Under the pieces are notes generated by a model that saw nothing but the letters and a program-made list of their open reading frames with translations, had not been told where the DNA came from and did not search any database. A stretch of 14,504 bases of DNA from Bacillota bacterium (GTDB taxonomy: Bacteria; Bacillota; DSM-12270; Thermacetogeniales; Thermacetogeniaceae): the NCBI GenBank assembly GCA_030627585.1, contig DAOURU010000005.1:1-14504 (forward strand), written 5' to 3'. Shown here one piece after another: positions 7,286 to 14,504 of the stretch. Position 1 is the stretch's first letter; every line of letters starts with the position of its first letter. The position numbers and the translations under genes were made by a program.

Positions 7286-8336
7286 TGATATTAACCTGTT
7301 GCGGGAGAGGGATCCCGACGGTATGCTGGAAACCCTTGCAGGCTTGCCCGAGCAGTGCGAAGAAGCTTTGCGGCTGGGCAGGGAAGCCCCTCTTCCCTCC
7401 TTAAAAAAGGAGCCCCGCCAGGTAGTGATGGCGGGCCTGGGCGGTTCTGCCATCGGAGGGGATCTGGTTCGGGAGGTCGTGGCCCGTGAGGCCAGAACTC
7501 CTGTTTTAGTTTGCCGGGACTATGCGCTGCCGGCATATATCAATGAAGAGACGCTCGTTTTTTTAACCAGTTACTCCGGCAATACTGAAGAAACCCTGAG
7601 TGCATACGAAGCTGCCGGAAAAAGGGGAGCGGCCCGGCTCGCGATTACAACGGGAGGAAAACTGGCGGAACGCGCCCAAAGGGATGGTGTTCCTTTAGTT
7701 CGCGTGCCGGCGGGGTTTCCCCCGCGTTCGGCGCTTGGTTACCTGTTTTTGCCTGCACTTTTCATCTTAGGACGCCTTGGCCTGGTGGCACTCCCGGAAG
7801 ATAACGGGGAACTTGTCGGGGTGCTCCGGAAGCTGAGGGAGGAACTCAGGCCCGCCTCCCCCCGCGCCAGGAACCGGGCAAAGGATCTCACCCTGCGCCT
7901 TTACGGCAGGGTCCCGGTTGTCTACGGCGCGACCCATACTACGGAGGTGGCTGCTACCCGCTGGAAGGGTCAGTTTAACGAAAATTCCAAGTGTCTCGCT
8001 TACTGGAATGCTTTTCCCGAAATGAACCACAATGAAATTGTCGGGTTTGAGGCGCCTCCGGAACTCCTTCGCGCCCTCTTTTTAATTTGCCTGCGGGATG
8101 CCAGCGATCACCCGCGGGTTCAAGCCCGCATGGAAATCACGAAACGCCTTTTAAAGGACAGGGTTGCCGGAATTAGTGAATTCTGGGGAGAGGGCTCCTC
8201 TCTGCTCGTCAGGCTGCTTTCTCTTATCTATTTAGGAGATTACACGAGCGTTTACCTGGCTTTGCTTTACGGGATTAATCCGAAACCGGTTGCGGTAATT
8301 GACTACCTGAAACAGGAGCTGGCCCGGCTTCCTTAG
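7257..8336 (+). CDS. Bifunctional phosphoglucose/phosphomannose isomerase (SIS family)
   Basis: 359 residues. It interconverts fructose 6-phosphate with glucose 6-phosphate and, in characterised relatives such as the Pyrobaculum enzyme, also mannose 6-phosphate. Two SIS subdomains are present. The first has GGSAIGGD (62-69), TSYSGNTEET (104-113, binds the phosphate) and PPRSALGY (155-162). The second has the catalytic glutamate in NENSK (E242), the ring-opening histidine in MNHNEIVG (H258) and a C-terminal lysine in DYLK (K352), matching this family's active-site set. A strong GAGAGGAG site (7242-7249) lies seven bases before ATG 7257, still inside the kinase gene. The two are thus translationally coupled. 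The pairing gives a sugar-to-hexose-phosphate module. It is distinct from the classical Pgi. Confidence 0.92.
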   Translation: MDIKPKINLDDINLLRERDPDGMLETLAGLPEQCEEALRLGREAPLPSLKKEPRQVVMAGLGGSAIGGDLVREVVAREARTPVLVCRDYALPAYINEETLVFLTSYSGNTEETLSAYEAAGKRGAARLAITTGGKLAERAQRDGVPLVRVPAGFPPRSALGYLFLPALFILGRLGLVALPEDNGELVGVLRKLREELRPASPRARNRAKDLTLRLYGRVPVVYGATHTTEVAATRWKGQFNENSKCLAYWNAFPEMNHNEIVGFEAPPELLRALFLICLRDASDHPRVQARMEITKRLLKDRVAGISEFWGEGSSLLVRLLSLIYLGDYTSVYLALLYGINPKPVAVIDYLKQELARLP

Positions 8337-8378
8337 CGCGACTTTCGGAGTACCGGATTTTTTGGAGGAGGTTTATCA

Positions 8379-9299
8379 TTGGCAGTTAAAAAGGTTATTT
8401 TACTGGTGATCGACGGGATGGATGCGGTTAACTTTACGATGTCCGATACTCCGGTCATGAGCGGAATTCACGGAAGGACCGCAGTCGGAGTGGCCCACAC
8501 CGAAATTATCGGGGCGGGAGCCGCCCTGACGCCGATTGCCCATGCGATGATGGGGACCGGAAGCCCTGATGTGGTGGCGGCAAGACCTGGTTTAGAGAAT
8601 ACAGGAAAGTGTTATAATTATTTTGGGGAAGTGGTTGAAACCGTTGGGGATGTGGCGCGGACGGCAGGCCTCGCGACCGCCGCCGTTGGAAAAAATGAGG
8701 CTGCGGTTGTTTTAGGCGGCACGGAAAGGCTTGCTTTCTGCCGCCTCGAGAAAGAGGGAATTAATGCCTCCGATGACGCCCTCCTGGTGCAGGAAATTCT
8801 GAAAATCTTGGGCGCGATGGAAGAGGGGATTCTGGTTGCAACTTACGGAGGGGTGGACCTTGCCGGCCACCGGAAAGCGGTTTCTGATCTGATCAGGGCT
8901 GTTGAGAAGGCAGATCAAATGGTGGGAGTTATTTTAAAGGAGATAGATTTATCCGAAACCATGCTGATCATTGCAGCAGACCACGGTACGAACCCGATCA
9001 CGGGCCGGCACAATACTTCCCCTACCCCGTTGTGTTTAATCAGCGGGGAAATCTGCGGCCGGGTAAACCTGGGCGTGGTCCATAACCTCGAAATTGCGGC
9101 AACAATCACGGGAGCCCTGGGCTTGAGACCCCCGGTGCGGGCGGTGGGAAGAGATCTTGGGAACCTCGCCCAGAAAGTGGCCTGCGGAGAAACGATAGAA
9201 CAGGACTACCAGTCCGAACTGAACCGCCAGCTTGCGGATTTTTACCGGCGCCAGCCGCGCCGTCACGAACTGGTACCGGGGCCCCGGCGCAGTCAATAA
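8379..9299 (+). CDS. Alkaline-phosphatase-superfamily hydrolase or mutase, unknown substrate
   Basis: 306 residues starting at TTG 8379, chosen because GGAGGAGG lies seven bases upstream. It carries the whole two-metal set of the alkaline phosphatase superfamily. D12 is in LLVIDGMD, a nucleophile threonine T51 is in [13 protein letters not shown] (49-61), D160 and H164 are in GGVDLAGH, D201-H202 are in AADHG, and H211 is in GRHNT. The fold relatives include phosphopentomutase, phosphoglycerate mutase, nucleotide pyrophosphatases and PglZ-type proteins; I cannot say which reaction applies. It has no signal peptide and no membrane segment, so it is cytoplasmic, unlike classical secreted alkaline phosphatase. 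Its position between a hexose-phosphate isomerase and rapZ suggests a sugar phosphate or nucleotide-sugar substrate. That is inference only. It lies 42 bases after the isomerase gene. Confidence 0.85.
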   Translation: MAVKKVILLVIDGMDAVNFTMSDTPVMSGIHGRTAVGVAHTEIIGAGAALTPIAHAMMGTGSPDVVAARPGLENTGKCYNYFGEVVETVGDVARTAGLATAAVGKNEAAVVLGGTERLAFCRLEKEGINASDDALLVQEILKILGAMEEGILVATYGGVDLAGHRKAVSDLIRAVEKADQMVGVILKEIDLSETMLIIAADHGTNPITGRHNTSPTPLCLISGEICGRVNLGVVHNLEIAATITGALGLRPPVRAVGRDLGNLAQKVACGETIEQDYQSELNRQLADFYRRQPRRHELVPGPRRSQ

Positions 9300-9360
9300 A
9301 AGATGGAAAGATCTTGCGCTTCCCGGTGAAGGGGAGAAGATCCAGGGGAGAGGGTGGAAC

Positions 9361-10248
9361 ATGGAGGACAGAGATATTCGTTTAGTAATCGTAACCGGAC
9401 TTTCAGGAGCCGGGAAGACTCAGGCGGTAAGGTGTCTTGAGGATCTGGGCTTTTTTTGTGTTGACAACCTCCCGCCCATGTTGATTCCGAAAATTACAGA
9501 ACTGGGCCGGCAGTCAGGAGGCAAAGTGAAGCGGATTGCGCTGGTAATTGACGTGCGCGGCGGTTATTTCTTTGACTCTTTAAGTGAAGAGTTAAAGAAT
9601 CTTTCGAAAAAAGGGATTAAATACGAAATTTTGTTTTTAGAAGCCTCAGATGAAGTTTTGGTCCGCCGCTACAAAGAAACCCGCAGGCAGCACCCGCTGA
9701 AAGAGGAGGGTTCGGTGCTGGCGGCAATCCGCGCCGAACGCGTCCGGCTTCAGGAGCTTCGGGGCATGGCCCACGTCATACTCGACACTACAGAAATTTT
9801 TCCCCGCGGCCTGAAAGAAAACTTGACCGAGATTTTCGGGGTTTCCGGCAACTCCCTCCGCCTCACTGTTACCATCGTCTCGTTCGGCTATAAATACGGA
9901 ATCCCCCTTGACGCGGATCTGGTTATTGACGTCCGGTTCCTTCCCAACCCGAATTATGTCGAGGAGTTAAAACCTTTAACCGGGCTTGACGCCGCGGTAG
10001 CCTCCTTTGTTCTTTCCGCTCCGGTAACAAAAAGCTTTCTCCGGCGGTTCTACAGTCTTTTAAAGTTTTTGCTGCCTTATTATGTTGAGGAAGGGAAAAC
10101 TCATCTCGTGACGGCGATCGGTTGTACGGGGGGCCGGCACCGCTCTGTGGCAGTCAGCGAGCGCCTGGCGCAACTGCTCAGGCGCGACTACCAGGTCCAG
10201 GTTCGCCACCGCGACCTGCACCGGGTCCAGGCGGTGGAGTCTGCGTGA
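9361..10248 (+). CDS. rapZ: RNase adapter / nucleotide-binding protein RapZ (YvcJ)
   Basis: 295 residues. The Walker A loop GLSGAGKT (13-20) is followed by DNLPP (35-39), then ETRRQHPL (106-113), SFGYKYGIP (174-182) and the highly conserved C-terminal [10 protein letters not shown] (254-263). This is the standard RapZ layout of an N-terminal P-loop NTPase and a C-terminal domain related to 6-phosphofructokinase. In E. coli RapZ senses glucosamine-6-phosphate and steers RNase E to the sRNA GlmZ to control glmS. In Bacillus, YvcJ affects competence and no such sRNA partner is assumed. The ATG at 9361 follows a purine-rich GGGGAGAGGGTGG; a longer frame from 9232 overlaps the preceding gene and lacks a family match there. 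The stop overlaps the GTG start of yvcK. Confidence 0.95.
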   Translation: MEDRDIRLVIVTGLSGAGKTQAVRCLEDLGFFCVDNLPPMLIPKITELGRQSGGKVKRIALVIDVRGGYFFDSLSEELKNLSKKGIKYEILFLEASDEVLVRRYKETRRQHPLKEEGSVLAAIRAERVRLQELRGMAHVILDTTEIFPRGLKENLTEIFGVSGNSLRLTVTIVSFGYKYGIPLDADLVIDVRFLPNPNYVEELKPLTGLDAAVASFVLSAPVTKSFLRRFYSLLKFLLPYYVEEGKTHLVTAIGCTGGRHRSVAVSERLAQLLRRDYQVQVRHRDLHRVQAVESA

Positions 10249-11252
10249 ATTTCAGCACCGTGAAGAAATGGGTGTACCAGGTGTACCGCCGCCAATTTTT
10301 GAAGCGCGGCCCGCGGGTTGTGGCCATCGGCGGCGGAACCGGCCTGCCCGTCCTGCTGCGGGGTTTGAAGGAATACACCGAAAACCTGACGGCAATTGTC
10401 ACAGTAGCCGATGATGGGGGAAGTTCGGGGAGGCTGCGGGGGGAGTTCGGAATCCTCCCCCCGGGAGATATCCGCAACTGCCTGGTGGCGCTGGCGGAAA
10501 CAGAAACCTTAATGGATAAACTGTTTTGTTACCGTTTTGGGCAGGGTGAAGGGCTTGCAGGCCACAGCCTGGGCAATTTGCTGATTACAGCGCTTGCGGA
10601 TATTTCAGGCGATTTTCAGACCGCCGTTCGAGAGGTAAGCAAAGTCCTCAAGGTGCGGGGGCAGGTTCTCCCTTCAACTCTGAAACAGGTGGTGCTGCAT
10701 GCGGAGTTTGAGGATGGAACGACCGTAAGCGGAGAGAGCAAGATCTCTCAGTCTCAGGTGCCGGTGCGGCGGGTTTACCTCACCCCCCGGGAATGCGCCC
10801 CTGTTCCTGAAGCCCTGCAGGCAATTGCGCAGGCTGATCTTATTTTACTGGGCCCAGGCAGTTTGTTTACAAGTGTTTTGCCTAATTTACTCGTCCGGGA
10901 AATTGGAGCGGCTGTGAAGGCGGCTCCTGCCTTGAAGTGCTATATTTGCAACATTATGACCCAGCCCGGGGAAACTACGGGGTTTACTGCTTCGGACCAC
11001 CTGCGGGCTCTTTACGACCACGTGGGACCCGGCTGGATTGACTACATAATCGTAAATACCCGGCGGGTAGCGCCGGCGCAGCGCGAAAAATACGCACGGG
11101 AGGGTGCCGCGCCCGTTGTTTTTGATGAACATCGCCTGGTCCGGCTGGGCGTGAGGGTGATCAGGGCCGACCTCCTGGAGGAAACAGAACTGGCGCGCCA
11201 CGACCCCGATAAATTAGCCCGGACGTTGATTCGTCTGGTCTATAGAAGGTGA
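10245..11252 (+). CDS. yvcK: YvcK-family protein (gluconeogenesis factor, UDP-GlcNAc-binding)
   Basis: 335 residues beginning at GTG 10245, overlapping the rapZ stop (GTGA) with GGAG five bases before it. A frame extending further upstream lies inside rapZ and is not used. [17 protein letters not shown] (25-41) and [12 protein letters not shown] (54-65) followed by LPPGDIRNC (71-79) are the nucleotide-sugar binding motifs of the CofD/YvcK fold. A later [14 protein letters not shown] stretch is also typical. In B. subtilis and other Firmicutes YvcK is needed for growth on gluconeogenic carbon sources and normal cell shape, and it binds UDP-GlcNAc. A basic N-terminal segment of about 22 residues precedes the core. 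Confidence 0.95.
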   Translation: MNFSTVKKWVYQVYRRQFLKRGPRVVAIGGGTGLPVLLRGLKEYTENLTAIVTVADDGGSSGRLRGEFGILPPGDIRNCLVALAETETLMDKLFCYRFGQGEGLAGHSLGNLLITALADISGDFQTAVREVSKVLKVRGQVLPSTLKQVVLHAEFEDGTTVSGESKISQSQVPVRRVYLTPRECAPVPEALQAIAQADLILLGPGSLFTSVLPNLLVREIGAAVKAAPALKCYICNIMTQPGETTGFTASDHLRALYDHVGPGWIDYIIVNTRRVAPAQREKYAREGAAPVVFDEHRLVRLGVRVIRADLLEETELARHDPDKLARTLIRLVYRR

Positions 11253-11257
11253 GAGCT

Positions 11258-12262
11258 GTGTCTTTTTCTGCTCAGGTGAAGCGTGAGGCGGCGCGGGTTT
11301 TTCCGGAGCGCGCTTGCTGCTGGCGGGCAGAATTGGCCGCCCTGGCGCGGGTGGTAGGCAGCCTCCGGCTGGGTGCAGCTCCGGATGCTTTAATGATCAC
11401 GACAGAAAACCCGGCTGTGGCCCGGAAAATTTTTAAACTTTCCAAGTGCTTGGGCTGGAACCGGAGTGTTGCCGTGCGCCAGTGCAGCAGGCCGCGGCAC
11501 TACCATCTTTTTGTCGTTCAAATTCCTCTCCGGCAGGGAAAGTTGTCCCTGCTTCAAGAATTGGGTTTTGCCGACCGGAAGAACAGGCTGAAAGATTACC
11601 TGGACTCCCGCCTGCTGGCCCGGAACTGCTGCTGCCGTGCTTTTTTGCGTGGTTGTTTCCTGGGAAGCGGGTACTTTAGCAAACCGGATCACTCCTATCA
11701 TTTGGAATTCATTTTAAATACTGCGGAGGGGGCCGGAGAAGTAGAGGCGGTGCTGGCCCGCTTCGGCTTGGTTCCCAACCGGCGGGAGCGCAAAGGCGGT
11801 TTTGGGGTGTATCTTAAAGAAGCGGATCAGGTGGGGGAGTTCTTGCGGATCATCGGGGCAAGCCAGGCAGTGCTGGAATTCGAAAACAGCCGCATCATAA
11901 AAGAGATGCGCAACAAGATCAACAGACTCGTGAATTGCGAGACGGCCAACCTCAAGAAAACGGTAAAAACGGGTTTGATGCAGGCGGAAATGATTAAGCA
12001 ACTGGCGGCCAGCGTCGGCCTTTCTTCTTTGCGGCCGCCCTTGCGCGACCTTGCCGAACTCCGGCTCAACCATCCCGATGCGAGCCTCAAGGAACTCGGC
12101 AGGCTCCTTTCTCCGCCGGTGGGTAAATCCGGCGTTAATCACCGGTTTCGGGAGCTGCGCCGGATCGCGCAGCAGCTTCGAAGTGAGGAAGCCTGCCCGG
12201 GCAAGGAAGTCAAGCTTGAAACTGATTACGAGGAACATCAAAGGGAGAAAAATAAAAAATAA
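11258..12262 (+). CDS. whiA: WhiA, DNA-binding regulator of division/sporulation
   Basis: 334 residues. The N-terminal part is the degenerate LAGLIDADG homing-endonuclease fold, with the expected CCCRAFLRGCFLGSGYFSKP followed by SYHLEF. The C-terminal part is the helix-turn-helix domain: VNCETANLKKT, then LRDLAELRLNHPDASLKELG and VNHRFRELRRIA. GTG 11258 is preferred since it gives the usual MSFSAQVK start, with AAGGTGA five bases before it. A GTG at 11249, overlapping the yvcK stop, is the alternative. In Streptomyces WhiA controls sporulation septation; in Bacillus it influences division and chromosome segregation. The C-terminal tail is unusually lysine- and glutamate-rich. It follows yvcK directly, as in nearly all Gram-positive genomes. 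Confidence 0.95.
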   Translation: MSFSAQVKREAARVFPERACCWRAELAALARVVGSLRLGAAPDALMITTENPAVARKIFKLSKCLGWNRSVAVRQCSRPRHYHLFVVQIPLRQGKLSLLQELGFADRKNRLKDYLDSRLLARNCCCRAFLRGCFLGSGYFSKPDHSYHLEFILNTAEGAGEVEAVLARFGLVPNRRERKGGFGVYLKEADQVGEFLRIIGASQAVLEFENSRIIKEMRNKINRLVNCETANLKKTVKTGLMQAEMIKQLAASVGLSSLRPPLRDLAELRLNHPDASLKELGRLLSPPVGKSGVNHRFRELRRIAQQLRSEEACPGKEVKLETDYEEHQREKNKK

Positions 12263-12274
12263 AGGTGGTGGACC

Positions 12275-12955
12275 ATGATGTTCTGGCGGTTTCTCCGGAA
12301 ATACTTTTTAACCGGGGTCCTGATTCTCCTTCCGCTCATTATTACAGGGTATATCCTGTTTTTCGCTTTCAACCTGGTGGACGGTATTCTCAGGAGTTTA
12401 ATTCAGTACCTTACAGGCCGCAGCCTCCCGGGCCTGGGCTTTCTGATCATGATCGGCTTGGTCTTTCTTGCCGGCCTCTTCGGGACAAATGTGGTGGGAA
12501 GAAAGCTTTTGGCGTGGGGCGAAGAAATTTTGCGGCGGATTCCGCTTGTCAAGAGCATTTATACTGCAACAAAGCAGGTAATGGAGGCATTTGCCATGCA
12601 GCGGCGCGAGGCTTTCCAGCGCGTTGTTCTGCTCGAATACCCCCGGCGCGGCCTCTTTTCCCTTGGCTTTATTACCGGTGAAGCTCCGGCTGAAGTAAAG
12701 GGAAGGATTAAAAAAGACCTTTTAAATGTATATCTTCCCGCAACCCCTCCCACAGCGGGGGTTTTTTTGATCGTCCCCCGCGAGGAGCTGACTTTCCTCG
12801 AGATGAGTGTGGAAGAAGGGTTAAAACTCCTCGTTTCCGGCGGAATCATCACATCAGCGCCTTCTTACCAGAGCACTTCCGATCCGGGGCGAGGAACCAG
12901 GCAGGACCTTCCGGTTTTCCGGCGGCGAGGCCAGGAGCCTCATAAGTATCATTAA
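12275..12955 (+). CDS. DUF502 two-helix membrane protein
   Basis: 226 residues. Two hydrophobic segments (about 10-33 and 49-70) mark membrane helices near the N-terminus. They are followed by the DUF502 core: IPLVKSIYTATKQVMEAF, then VVLLEYPRRGLFSLGFITGE, VYLPATPPTAGVFLIVPREE and VEEGLKLLVSGGII. The core forms a soluble domain. Function in the family is not established; it is widespread in bacteria and plants. AAAGGTGG before the double ATG at 12275/12278 gives a good start. It begins 12 bases after whiA, so it is co-transcribed. The last 35 residues are polar and not conserved in pattern. A role in membrane or stress physiology is only a guess. Confidence 0.9.
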   Translation: MMFWRFLRKYFLTGVLILLPLIITGYILFFAFNLVDGILRSLIQYLTGRSLPGLGFLIMIGLVFLAGLFGTNVVGRKLLAWGEEILRRIPLVKSIYTATKQVMEAFAMQRREAFQRVVLLEYPRRGLFSLGFITGEAPAEVKGRIKKDLLNVYLPATPPTAGVFLIVPREELTFLEMSVEEGLKLLVSGGIITSAPSYQSTSDPGRGTRQDLPVFRRRGQEPHKYH

Positions 12956-13049
12956 AGAGGCGCCTGCATAGGATGTTAACAAAAAGGGGAGCAGGAATCG
13001 CCGGAGATTGGTCGAATTAAATCTAAGAAGGGTGAGGGAGGGTGTCGAA
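12956..13049. other. Gap between the DUF502 gene and rpoN
   Basis: No gene. It contains an imperfectly placed inverted repeat, CCTGC (12963-12967) with GCAGG (12991-12995) around a 23-base loop, and a TTAACA hexamer without a matching -10. No convincing promoter or terminator is visible, so rpoN is probably read from upstream. Confidence 0.4.
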
Positions 13050-14459
13050 ATGCGTTTGGGTTACGGAATTAATCTTGAACAGTCACAGAAGTTAATCATG
13101 ACACCGGAACTGCGGCAGGCGATTACGGTCCTCCAGCTATCCGCGGCGGACCTCGTTCAGTACCTCGAGAACGCGATGCTGGAAAATCCTCTTTTAGAGG
13201 TCCGGGAAGAACCTGAGCCCGGCGAGGAAGAGGTGAGGCCGGAGCCGGCGGGGGATGATTTTGCGCGGGACTGGTGCGAGTATTTAGCCGAATACGGTCA
13301 GGTTGACCGGTCTTTTGACCGGGCCTGGGCTGAACAGGAAGAAAACGACGCTTATAATTTTGAGCATTTTGTTGCCCAGGTGCCGAGCCTGCATGAGTAT
13401 CTTACTTTACAGTTGCATCTTGCCCTCTCCAAACCCTGGGAACGAGAAATTGGAGAATTTTTAATCGGCAACATTGACGACCAGGGTTACCTCCAGATTA
13501 GTTTGGAAGAAGTACAGAAGACGTGCGGGTATCCTGTTTCGGAAATTGAACGCATCCTCAAGGTCATCCAGTCTTTTGACCCGACGGGGGTGGGGGCGCG
13601 TGACCTTGCGGAGTGCCTCCTGATCCAGTTAGACCAGCGCGGCCTTCGGAGCCCGGTAATGGAAAAGCTGGTGCGGTTTTTCCTCAACGATCTCGCGAGC
13701 GGAAAGTTAATCAAGATTGCGGCTGCCCTGGGGTTGACGGTTCAAGAGGTCCAGTTAAAAGCCGACCTGATTAAAACTCTTGATCCCAAACCAGGCCGAA
13801 ATTTTTCCCGGTCCGGAGATGTCCGTTACATCATTCCGGATGTGGTGGTAGAAAAGGTTGACGGGGAGTTTATCGTTCTGGTTAATGATGTTTCTGTTCC
13901 CCGTTTAATTATCAATAAAACCTATCAAACCCTTTTGAAACAGCGGGATGCTTGCGATCCTGCCACCGCCCAGTTCATCGAAAACAAGCTGAAAGCAGCG
14001 GTTTGGTTAATCCGCAGCATTGAGCAGCGCCGTTTGACGCTTTACCGTGTTGCCCAGTGCATTGTTAATGCCCAGCGGGAATTTCTGGAGCGGGGAATCA
14101 AGTCCTTGAAACCTCTCACCTTGAAGCAAATTGCCCGGCTTGCGGGACTCCATGAGTCTACCGTTAGTCGGGCGATTGCCAATAAATATATCCAGACCCC
14201 CCTGGGTGTTTTTGATTTAAAGTTTTTCTTCAGCAGCGGTGTGGAAAATGTTTTAGTCGGGGAAATGGTCGCGGCGGAGAGCATCAAAACCCTTTTAAAA
14301 GAATTGATTGAAAGTGAAGACACCTGCAAACCTTACAGTGATCAGCGCCTTTGCGAGCTTTTACAGGAGCGGGGAATTCGGATTGCCCGCCGCACAGTTG
14401 CGAAGTACAGGACGGAAATCGGAATCCCTCCCGTTCGCCAGCGAAAGCGCTACCGCTAA
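13050..14459 (+). CDS. rpoN: RNA polymerase sigma-54 factor
   Basis: 469 residues starting at ATG 13050 behind a GAGGGAGG site. An upstream GTG at 13008 has no such site and adds non-family residues. The N-terminal activator-interacting region begins LGYGINLEQSQKLIMTPELR and is followed by an acidic linker (about 50-100). The core-binding region includes IGNIDDQGYLQ (139-149) and FDPTGVGARDLAECL (176-190). The HTH (LTLKQIARLAGLHESTVSRA) and the RpoN box ARRTVAKYR (446-454) recognise the -12/-24 promoter elements. Sigma-54 needs an AAA+ enhancer-binding partner to open promoters; none is encoded in the window. In many Firmicutes rpoN (sigL) stands before cggR-gap, so glycolytic genes may follow on the right. 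The gene is complete. Confidence 0.96.
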   Translation: MRLGYGINLEQSQKLIMTPELRQAITVLQLSAADLVQYLENAMLENPLLEVREEPEPGEEEVRPEPAGDDFARDWCEYLAEYGQVDRSFDRAWAEQEENDAYNFEHFVAQVPSLHEYLTLQLHLALSKPWEREIGEFLIGNIDDQGYLQISLEEVQKTCGYPVSEIERILKVIQSFDPTGVGARDLAECLLIQLDQRGLRSPVMEKLVRFFLNDLASGKLIKIAAALGLTVQEVQLKADLIKTLDPKPGRNFSRSGDVRYIIPDVVVEKVDGEFIVLVNDVSVPRLIINKTYQTLLKQRDACDPATAQFIENKLKAAVWLIRSIEQRRLTLYRVAQCIVNAQREFLERGIKSLKPLTLKQIARLAGLHESTVSRAIANKYIQTPLGVFDLKFFFSSGVENVLVGEMVAAESIKTLLKELIESEDTCKPYSDQRLCELLQERGIRIARRTVAKYRTEIGIPPVRQRKRYR

Positions 14460-14504
14460 AATTTCATGAAAAAAAAATTTTCTGGCGGCAGTGGTGAGTG
14501 ATAA

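Noticed and set aside
14458..14481. AAAATTT / AAATTTT hairpin after rpoN as terminator
   Set aside because: The 7-bp stem is purely A/T with a 10-base loop and has no T tract behind it; it is too weak to call.
1..14504. CRISPR array, tRNA or rRNA genes
   Set aside because: No regularly spaced repeats and no recognisable cloverleaf or rRNA sequence was seen.

Overview
The window looks like a chromosomal piece of a Firmicute, probably of the Clostridia (Moorella / Thermacetogenium / Desulfotomaculum-type anaerobes). The main evidence is the contiguous block rapZ-yvcK-whiA-DUF502-rpoN. GTG and TTG starts with strong purine-rich ribosome binding sites fit, as do the remains of a tungsten/molybdopterin aldehyde:ferredoxin oxidoreductase gene and a corrinoid adenosyltransferase. 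The species is inferred, not proven.

The left part (1 to about 6190) is accessory and partly decayed. On the minus strand a large SNF2-type helicase carries a C-terminal DUF3883/NO VEIN-type domain with an ExK nuclease-like motif. It is translationally coupled to a second short reading frame that runs off the window edge, and a 27-codon frame lies upstream. This is typical of a defence-island gene cluster, most of which would lie to the left. Next come two back-to-back wrecks. One is the 3' part of an aldehyde:ferredoxin oxidoreductase gene (+) with its N-terminus gone, an internal deletion and a frame change. The other is a frameshifted C-terminal piece of a DDE transposase (-). An apparently intact lone cobO follows, with a hairpin terminator. 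After that lies an AT-rich stretch with a 13-bp tandem duplication and a small reading frame broken by a stop.

The right part (about 6170 to 14459) is an orderly, tightly packed plus-strand operon with a sigma-A-like promoter candidate just before it. In order it encodes a ROK-family sugar kinase, a SIS-domain phosphoglucose/phosphomannose isomerase, an alkaline-phosphatase-superfamily protein, RapZ (YvcJ), YvcK, WhiA, a DUF502 two-TM membrane protein, and sigma-54 (RpoN/SigL). The first three make or remodel hexose phosphates. RapZ and YvcK are known in other bacteria to respond to amino-sugar precursors of the cell wall (RapZ in GlcN6P control, YvcK binding UDP-GlcNAc). WhiA links to division and sporulation, and sigma-54 often sits next to glycolytic regulation in Firmicutes. 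The operon therefore reads as a sugar-phosphate / cell-envelope precursor unit. That functional theme is an inference from gene order.

I did not find a clearly new system fully contained in the window. The best leads are the helicase-DUF3883 gene with its coupled partner at the left edge, and the uncharacterised alkaline-phosphatase-superfamily enzyme built into the hexose-phosphate/RapZ-YvcK operon. No CRISPR array, tRNA, rRNA or recognisable riboswitch was seen.
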